A stretch of DNA of 64,000 bases from Gymnopus androsaceus JB14 (taxonomy: Eukaryota; Basidiomycota; Agaricomycetes; Agaricales; Omphalotaceae), in the NCBI GenBank assembly GCA_009733575.1, contig ML769394.1, forward strand, positions 248,001 through 312,000, given 5' to 3'. The notes below the pieces were generated by a model. The model had not been told where the DNA came from. It made no database searches and saw nothing but the letters and a program-made list of their open reading frames with translations. The translations under genes and the position numbers were made by a program. Below are positions 56,396 to 64,000 of the stretch, piece after piece. How positions within the stretch are numbered: the stretch's first letter is position 1; each line of letters begins with the position of its first letter.

Positions 56396-56665
56396 AATCA
56401 CACAGGAAAGGGAAAAAATTTGGTAGACCTTATTTTGCAATTGAAAGATGCACATGACTCTGGATAAGCCATGTATAGGTGTGGGAATAATCACATGATA
56501 GCGGATATCCCATTTGTGAATTATTGCAATAATTCAGGTGGCAATTCGGTAGACCTTAATTTTTTCCCTTTCAGGTGTGAATGGAAGTGCCTGCAGGTGG
56601 CAATGATGTGTACATGTGTTATATGTATATATATACCCATAATCATCTTGCTCTCAACCTTGACC

Positions 56666-58845
56666 ATGGTTGAGCTCAAACACTCAATGCGCACTGCATT
56701 CAATGTTCTGGCTCAAAGGTAAGCATCCTTTTATCTCAATACTTGAACCATGCCTATGGTAACATACTGCAGATTTCCTGACCTTAATCGAGTAAAATTG
56801 AGTGCTCAAGATGTGGACATATGGCAGCCAAAGCACATCCAGCTAGAATCACTTGGGGTGCTAAGAAACTTCTCAAATGTTTCTGATCTCCAAAACACCG
56901 ACCCTGACTTGGAGGCTTTAGAGGATTGGGTGAAAAACTCACAGTCTTGTCAAGACAGTGGCATGCAAGTTGACCTCCAGTCTTTGGATATTGTTGACTT
57001 TACCATCCCTTGTGAAGACATCCCTTATAATTCCGACTCTGATTCAGACATGGAAATTGCATCTGATGGCTCAAATGACAAGGACTATGTGCCAGAGGGA
57101 AGGTGTGCCAACCTTGTGCATTTTCTCTCCCTCCCTTATACTGATTTAACACAGAAAGCCACAGAAGTCTTCCTCATATGCCTCAAAAATGCCCAGAAAG
57201 AATGTCTCAAAAACTATGGTGCCATCAGGCTCTCCTCTACAACTTCCACAGGATGTGTATGATCAAGTTCAGTAAGTTACCCTCCCTCTGACACTGTTCC
57301 AAGTATAACAATGTTCTATAGGACTGCGCAAGCTCTTTTCAACCCTTGCACCCATGAGTTTACTCCAAGCTTGCCAGAGAACCTACATGGGAAACCTCGC
57401 AAGCGTGAGCGCAAACGGCAGCATCGCCGCTGGTCCCTCTATAAAAGATTCTCCAGGAATACTGAAGTTCACATTGCCAATTCATTCCATGTTGAAAAAG
57501 ATGGACGCTTTTCCAAGCCAGCATGGATGGGACAGAAAGCATCCGCTGATGTTCGTCAGAACATCACTGAAGCCCTTGAGAAGCCTAGCTCAAATGTAGC
57601 AAGGGAGATGCTCTCAGGAATCACCTTGATTCCATACATTGGGTATGTTATTCCCACTTTCAAGTTTCTACTGTGATATCTATTGAATGACTTACAGACA
57701 CAAAGCCACTGCTGTTTGTGACAGTGTGGGGAGGATGTTCTTGTATCGATCCAGCCTAACAGAAGATATGGTTCACCAACTTTTACCAAAAGTCAACCAG
57801 ACAGCCCAGGCATTTTTTAGTTCCATTAGGTATCCTTTTTCTGAGGACGACATGTTGAAGAACTCTCATGGCCACCACTGGTTCTCCATTGCAGGACATG
57901 ATCGGAATAACAAAGAGGCATGTCCATCTGCTTCTTCTCCCTTCCTTCTTTGACCTCTTGCTTTTTCAGCAACCAAAGGCCAGCAAATTCCAGCAAGCAA
58001 ATGATCCAGTAATTACAAGGTTTTTTGAGCAAGGATCTGTTCTTCAATGCCTGACGTGAGTTCACTTTCAACTTTTCACCATGTGCACATCTTACCATAG
58101 CTCTCAGTGCATTTGGGTGTAACATTCTGGAAGCACAATTTCCAGCCATTGCAGAACGTTACAAAGAGTCCATTAACTACATGAAGGACACTTATGGCAT
58201 TGAAGCAAAGTTTGGTTTGTTTTTCAACTTTTGCCTCAACTCTCCACGTAAGGGTGTAAAACGAGTATTTTGCAAGCCCCATGTTGACTGGAAGAATGTT
58301 GCCTTTGGAGTATGCATGATTTTTTTCTATGGTGAGTCTTGTCTAACCAGTGCACACCATCAGCTCTAAACACTTTGCTTTGATTCTAGGTCATTTCAAT
58401 CATCGTGAAAAGTGCTGGCTGGTCATTTGGGAAGCAGGGATTGCTGTTGAACTTCCTGCAGGGGTATTTGTCATTTACCCATCATCTCTGTTCCTTCATT
58501 TCAATGTAGACCTTTCCCGTGTGTTTTTTTTCCCTTCTTTTCATCAACTTCCTTCTCACAGAGCAGCTAGATCTTCCAATTGTGACCACTGCCAATGATG
58601 AGCATCCCACTAAGGAGAATTCAACTCCTATTTACTTTTGCGGCCATGACTCACATGATGATGATGAAGCATGGAAGAAGGCAGATGGAAGGGGCTCCAT
58701 GGTTTGGTTCAACCAAGCATCCATGATACAGACATCTGAGTTGGGTGTATCAACTGTGAAATTGGCAAAGGAGTTAGGAATGGAAACCAACTGTAATGTT
58801 AAAGCTTGGTTGGAGAAAGATGTTTTCCCAGTGCATAGCACTTAG
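56666..58845 (+). CDS. Probable TET/JBP-like 2-oxoglutarate/Fe(II) dioxygenase
   Basis: Fungal TET/JBP proteins oxidise 5-methylcytosine in DNA and are expanded in Agaricomycetes in company with DNA transposons. The first exon (56666-56718) joins in phase to one from 56773 coding LNRVKLSAQDVDIWQPKHIQ. Later exons read KPRKRERKRQHRRWSLYKRF, FEQGSVLQCL, FGCNILEAQFPAIAERYKES and FCLNSPRKGVKRVFC, then the core: KPHVDWKNVAFGVCMIFFYG with the metal-binding HxD (HVD), FNHREKCWLVIWEAGIAVEL, PAGVFVIYPSSLFLHFNVDL with the distal His, and GRGSMVWFNQASM, possibly holding the 2-oxoglutarate-binding Arg. It ends at 58845. At least seven short introns are needed; one join near 57245-57330 is unresolved. The family call rests on these motifs only; another 2OG oxygenase family is possible. 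Confidence 0.6.
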
Positions 58846-58936
58846 ACTTACAATGTATTTCCTTATTATTGCTATTGAACATTCCTCTTTGCTAGTTCAA
58901 TATGCTCTGCTATAATATATCATGTTACTCACCATT

Positions 58937-59194
58937 CATCAGCAAAACCTGGATAATTGCCATAGCTGTTATATCAAGCCATAGCAGCCATAGAACTATG
59001 AACTGCTATGAATTGCTATGGGTAGCTATGAGTTACTATGGACTTCCCAAATTATATTGCCTGTTGACAGATGTCATGCTCTATATCAATCCATAGCAGC
59101 CCATAGCAGCCCATAGCTCTGGATAGATGGGGACCTTGCTATGGATGCTATGAGTGCTATGAGTGCTATCCAGTTCACCCAGGTTTTGCTGATG
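58937..59194. mobile_element. 258 bp element with CATCAGCAAAACCTGG ends, filled with CTATG words
   Basis: CATCAGCAAAACCTGG at 58937-58952 is exactly inverted at 59179-59194. The interior is nearly all versions of CTATG and CATAG (ATAGCAGCC, GCTATGAGTGCTATG), so the whole can fold on itself. The ends resemble those of the element at 9473-11025. Confidence 0.7.
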
Positions 59195-59855
59195 TTTTTG
59201 TATGTCACAACTTTCAAAGCTTTGAACTTGAACTTGGCTTGAGCACTGAAGTGCCCAAGTCCAGTGCTGCCTCACCTGACTTCCAAGTTCTCACAGTAAA
59301 AAGTTCTCACAGTAAAAATGTATGCAATGATTGATAATCACACTCAAATCCCTAAAGCATACCTAGTTGAACCTTCAGTATGATTACTTATTTACTTCCT
59401 ACAAATGATTGTCTCTTGTTGGTATCACACCACCCACATCCTCTCTCACAGTTGTCTCACAGTGGTGAATGATCCCTACTTATTTCACAGATTTATAGTA
59501 TTTCACTGTTAGTGTAGTTACTGTTGTAATGCCTAGTGATACAAGTTTCAGCAAGCAAAAGAGGCCATTGCATTGTTGCCTCTTACCAGGAGGGCTACTC
59601 ATTGGAATTATCCCTTACAGTTACCTATTATCCAATGAAGTACTTACTTTACCTTACTAAAGGATGCAATGAGCATCTTTTTCTGCTTAGTGAAGTGACT
59701 TCCAAACTATTCAAATTTAACACTACAATTGGCATACTTCTGTTTCTAGCTTAGTCATGGTAAATAAGACTGCAAATATAGAGTGTATTAACAGTGCCTA
59801 AAGCACAACAAATGCTACCTACATACAACAACCACTGGCATCTAAGTAGTAGAAG
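59195..59855. other. Intergenic between the convergent oxygenase and transposase genes
   Basis: No gene is seen; AT-rich with no clear repeat. The shared 3' side of two convergent genes is expected here. Confidence 0.4.
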
Positions 59856-62800
59856 TTAAGGTCCTCTTCTCCCTCTATCAAGGGACTTTACAACTGCCAT
59901 GACTGGAGTATTGATATGTTTGTATAACTTCAGATAATCTGCTTTTTCAAACTTTCGAACAGCAAGATGACAGATTATATGTTGAGGCTCAATGATATGC
60001 AAGCTTGAAGAAAGAGCCTGTAGAACAAGGTCAACTTTGAGAAGTGAGCATGGTGGCCTAGAATAAGGATTCCACTTTTGTTGAGCAGCAGAAAGTTGAC
60101 CATGAACTTTCACTGTGAAAAAGGTCCGTATTTTTTGCTGCAATGGAACCTGCCAAATGGACTCTATACAGCCTGTCACAGTTGTGCCATTGGCATAAGG
60201 GATATAGTAATATATATGGCTCCCTGTCTCTCTAGAGCCCTTACAATGAAAAAGTTTGCCATCTATAGGGAAATAATTAAGACGCAGAAAAGCTGATGGG
60301 AGAATAATGGAGTGACGAGGGGGGGTAGGAAGTGTATAAGCAGATGTGTAGCTATGACTTGACTTCTTAAGATAGGCTAGAATATTTCTGTAGAACTTCA
60401 TCTCTGTTTTCTCATCCAGAGGTTGAGCTCGTGCAAGAAATGTTGCAACTTCTGCCTCAGTCATAAGTCTTGGTGGATTTCTAGTGCCATACATATCTTC
60501 AAGCTTCAGGATATCAGCAAACTGTTTAGCATAATCATCCATGTTGGGATCATGAAACTTGGCATTCAGTTTAGACTTTCTTGAATATTGTTGAATCATT
60601 GTTAACTCCATATCCACTATATAAAAAATAAGAAAAAGTCAACAAAAACTAGTTATAAATAGCTTACCAAAGTGATTATTAGTTGGAATCCTTTGAAGCT
60701 CTCCATTTAGCCTTTCCCCAGGATATTCACTAAGTGTTCCCATTGGTCCCCAAAATCTCATTTGGTCTGGATAATGGTGGGCATAGTGATGATTAGGTCT
60801 GGAATTAGCATAAGGCCACAGTCCTTTTAAAGAAGCTCTATAGGCTGTATAATATTCATTATAGAGATCTGCTTCCTCATTGGAGGTTGAATAGGCTGTT
60901 ACTAGGTTCACGGAAGCTACCAGATTGCAAAAATTCTCCAGCAGTGCCTCATTGACTTCATTGGACTCCTCTGGTTCAAACCAAAACTCAGGTACAATGG
61001 TGGGCAAATCTACTGAGAAAAGAATATGAAGCTGGTGTGCTTTCAGCTTTCCATGTCTTGCTTCTCCCAAATTGTATGGTGGTTTTTCTACCCATGAAGG
61101 ATGCATTATATCAACAATACACTTTCTGATTGCACCCACTTCCGCCTCATTGAATTTGTAAGTCCCACCTGGAACTTCAATATACTTATAGTCAGGATCA
61201 TTTTCATCATCATCATCATCATCATCATTGTCATCATCATCAAACTTTACATCCCACATCTTCACTTGTCTTGCAAAAGATTCTCTGGAGCCTAGATATG
61301 GTGAGTTCTCTAGATCTTCTTCTTCATCAAAATTCTCATCCAAATCCCAATCTTCCACAGGAATATCATCTTCAGAAGCCATTGTGTGATCACCATTTTC
61401 ATCCAAGTCTCCATTGGGGGAGTCTCCATCACTCATTATGAAATCATGATCACTATGAAGACTTTCTACTTCAGAGTTTGCTTCCTCTGTATCTGCCATA
61501 GAAAATGTTTCTGCTTCCTCTTGTTCTGCTATCTTTTTGATATCTTCCTTTTTCTGACCTAGTCCATATAAGTTTCTAAGTTGAAAGGCCAGATTCCCCT
61601 CAACGGGACAATGCATAGGACCAATGATAGTACAGAGAACTGCATTCCAGTGAGGAAAATCATGCAGGGGTGTCCAAAGAACTCCATTTGACCTCCAAAG
61701 CTCATTCCTCTGTCCAACCAGAGGTGCTTCCTTCCATCTCTGTGCCTGTTCATGAACCTTTTCCCCTGTCCTAGGTGGCCAAGTAGAGGGGTCAAGATCT
61801 TCCAGGTATTCAGGATTTCTGCACAGGCAGTATGTGCAGAACCATTTGCCTGCATGAGAGCTAAACCCTGTTAAAAGTTTACTGCCCTCCATATCAGCAA
61901 TTGTAAGATAAATTCGAGCAGCAACTTCTATACCAGCTGGATGATTAGAAGTAATGATTGTCTGGGCATTTTCAAATTTCCACAAATAATCTTTAAGGAT
62001 GCCAAGAAGATGGAATATTGTCCAAGTACCAGGTTTGTGTGGTGCAGGCATTAATCCAAGGATAAGGACATTTTCAGACTGGAAGCAAATCTCCAAAGGA
62101 AGATTCATACAGTAAAGGACAATAGCACCACATGACATGGTTTTACCTAATTCTAACATTAGCGGTAATTTGGTGAAGAAGTCACATTTATATTACCTGC
62201 TGCCTTGTTACCTAGTGGATTGAACCAATCCACATATAGTGCAAAAACAAGGTGATAAGGACCATTGAGAAATTCCTTCATATACTCCTGCCAAGCAGGA
62301 CTATCATAGACATCCCGCATTTTCCCTCCCGGATGCCACTTTCCCTTTTTGGCAAAGGTCTCATGAAAATAATGATCAAGCTCAGGCCTTGAGACTAGAT
62401 ATCTCAGCCAGGAGTCAAAGGATTGAGTAGTATAGAAGCATCGAGGCACTTTTTTGGGTCTGCGCTTTCCCATCTTGTTCTTTCTGTATACATACTTGAA
62501 CAATGGAGCATTGCAGTAGTGATGTGAGCAATCAGATTTTCTGTAGTCACATTTAGACAACCTAGTATTGGCTGGATATTGCTTGAAGCATTTTGGGCAG
62601 CAAAAGATCCGAATCAGCTCTGGGTTTAGGTTGAGCTTGGAGTATACTGTCCTCATATCTATAGGAATATCACTAGGTGAGAAAGGTGCATCTACCTGTG
62701 CACCCAAGCTTTTTAGCATGAGGTAGATAAGTTGCAGAGTTGTAAAAAGAATGAAGCAAAGAGCCCGGAGCAGAGTATTTCCTGTGTTCTGGCTGAGTCC

Positions 62801-63187
62801 TTTGCACAGGACCAGCCAGGCCACAAGTAAGTAGCACAGATTATAAACTGGCATGATCACTGGAGACTCATTTTGTTACCGCCAGTTTATTAAATAAAAT
62901 ACAAGCAGTTGCGCACCAGTATTCAAATTGGGGACCACAATCTTAGGAGCATCTGTGTGATGCTTTTTAAATCTATGCTGGCTGTTTGGGTTTACCGGCC
63001 TTGCTTTTTTCTTGGAAGAGGAACTTCGATTTGCTGCCTTGTTTTGAGCCTGCTGCATAAGGTGGTCACTGAGATGATCACGTTTAGCCCGCCTTGATAT
63101 TAGTCTCCCAATTGCTTTTTTGCCATTGGAAGCCAAATATGTTTGCTTGCTGCAACTATTGCAGGTACAAACCACTCGATCGACCAT
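59856..63187 (-). CDS. Tnp2-type (CACTA superfamily) transposase, apparently intact
   Basis: Four exons join in phase with ordinary GT-AG introns: about 63187-62919, 62861-62197, 62148-60657 and 60607-59856, for roughly 1,060 residues. The N-terminus has Cys pairs (CTCNSCSKQ) and a basic region; the next part is a zinc-ribbon-like CCPKCFKQYP with DCSHHYC, then FALYVDWFNPLGNKAAGK, SCGAIVLYCMNLPLEICFQS, GKWFCTYCLCRNPEYLEDLD and CTIIGPMHCPVEGNL. A long Asp/Glu-rich insertion follows (about 61200-61530), then VGAIRKCIVDIMHPSWVEKP, ARHGKLKAHQLHILFSVDLP and EYPGERLNGELQRIPTNNHF. The last exon resembles the C-terminal domain of plant and fungal CACTA transposases. No stop or frameshift is seen, so this copy could be active. 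I did not find matching terminal repeats, which may lie outside the window. Confidence 0.8.
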
Positions 63188-63351
63188 TAGATGAAAGAGA
63201 GATGGTAGGAGATAAGAGCACGGGCTGTGGGAATTTCATCACCGGTGAATTTGATTTAGCGCTCAGCTTGCCGAGAATGATTGGCATCTAATAAATGGCA
63301 TCCAGCTTGCTTCCTTTGTGACCCGATTAGCTTGGTGAGCAATCCGTCTAG

Positions 63352-63637
63352 TAAGAGGTCAACAAAAATAAGAGAACTTGTTAGAGGGCTTGGCAAAATG
63401 GAAGCAAAATTTGGCGCAGACCCTTCCCGTTATATTCCATTAGTGCTACAGTGGAAAGTAGAAGATCCGACCACTGTAGCACTGATTAGGGAGGACCTGG
63501 GAGATGTTAACAAGATATATAAGGCTAATCAAATAATTCATTAGCTATATTGGGGGTGCTAAATGTCTGCGCCAATTTGCTTCCATTTTACAGGCCCCTC
63601 TAACAAGGTTTCTTATGTTGGTAACACCAACCTCTTA
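63352..63637. mobile_element. 286 bp inverted-repeat element (MITE-like)
   Basis: The left arm starts TAAGAGGT and contains CTTGTTAGAGGG and AAAATGGAAGCAAA; the inverse occurs at the right end ending CCTCTTA. A second inverted pair, AGTGCTACAGTGG and CCACTGTAGCACT, lies in the middle, so the whole element is a hairpin. No coding region. Confidence 0.7.
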
Positions 63638-64000
63638 GAGGGAACTGCTTTAGGCCTATGACCCAATGAATGCTGAGAGTTGCTTTCAGTATCCACCAAC
63701 CATTTTCTTTCAATATGACTCTGTCAGATAATGCATGATAGCCTCATACTGGATTACTATTGATCTTGCCTTGCCTAGACAACCAGTATCCAGTGACTTC
63801 CCCTATCATAGTGCCTACTATCAGCTCCCAAACCAAATTGCAAAGTCTGCACTCAAGCTCAAAAAAAAACTCCAAATATCACTGGGAATACATGGAGATC
63901 CAGTATTCTCAAGTCGAGCTTCATCTATTCATGTGTCAATATGCAATGCGGCTTCATATCTTGAAGTGAATGTGAAAATAGGACCACATCCGAGTCACAG
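63638..64000. other. Window end, no gene seen
   Basis: An open stretch at 63760-63969 has no motif I recognise, and nothing else stands out. Confidence 0.35.

Noticed and set aside
56010..56494. Long open frames on both strands over the 99 bp repeats
   Set aside because: They exist only because the unit length is a multiple of three; no start context, introns or family similarity.
1..64000. tRNA or rRNA genes
   Set aside because: I looked for cloverleaf-type A and B boxes and conserved rRNA blocks by eye and found none I could support.

Overview
This is nuclear DNA from a filamentous basidiomycete, very probably an Agaricomycete (mushroom-forming fungus). The genes are cut by many 45-60 bp introns, and several families known to be expanded in Agaricomycetes occur: TPR-CHAT proteins, CACTA/Tnp2-type transposases, Crinkler (CRN)-like NTPases, Spt5/KOW paralogues and a TET/JBP-like oxygenase. 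There is one compact island of ordinary conserved genes inside a large, repeat-rich and largely decayed accessory landscape. Families and splice sites were assigned by reading motifs; no database search was possible.

Layout. 0-5.1 kb: a decayed TPR-CHAT (caspase-like) gene with about 21 repeats of 45 codons. 5.1-11.5 kb: AT-rich, gene-poor DNA with three inverted-repeat elements and a repeat-filled element at 9.5-11.0 kb. 11.5-19.6 kb: the conserved island, holding a paraoxonase-like arylesterase (+), a Bqt4-like APSES inner-nuclear-membrane protein (-), a complete two-domain 6-phosphofructokinase (-) and, head to head with it, a Wss1-type DNA-protein-crosslink protease (+). 19.9-23.7 kb: a CRN-like NTPase gene with an in-frame stop and a dead IS630/Tc1-type transposase.

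23.87-44.04 kb looks like one 20 kb DNA transposon. Its ends are inverted repeats starting CACACCGG, flanked by a direct AGT. It carries a CACTA-type transposase next to the right end and, as apparent cargo, a coiled-coil gene, two small genes, a membrane-anchored WD40 gene (itself split by a 1.58 kb palindromic insertion), a CRN-like NTPase gene and an Spt5-like KOW gene.

44.3-55.3 kb holds an acidic protein of unknown function, an HMG-box-like gene and three broken copies of normally conserved genes: a Ran1/Ksp1-type kinase, an alpha/beta hydrolase and the Hsp70 exchange factor Fes1. 55.5-56.6 kb has interstitial telomere-like repeats and a 99 bp minisatellite. 56.7-58.8 kb encodes a probable TET/JBP-like 2-oxoglutarate/Fe(II) oxygenase, convergent with an apparently intact Tnp2-type transposase at 59.9-63.2 kb. 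The window ends with a small inverted-repeat element.

The most interesting points are the candidate 20 kb cargo-bearing CACTA element, the TET/JBP-like gene beside an intact transposase, the palindrome whose excision restores the WD40 frame, and a recurring C-to-T type of nonsense codon (CGA to TGA) in decayed genes across the window.
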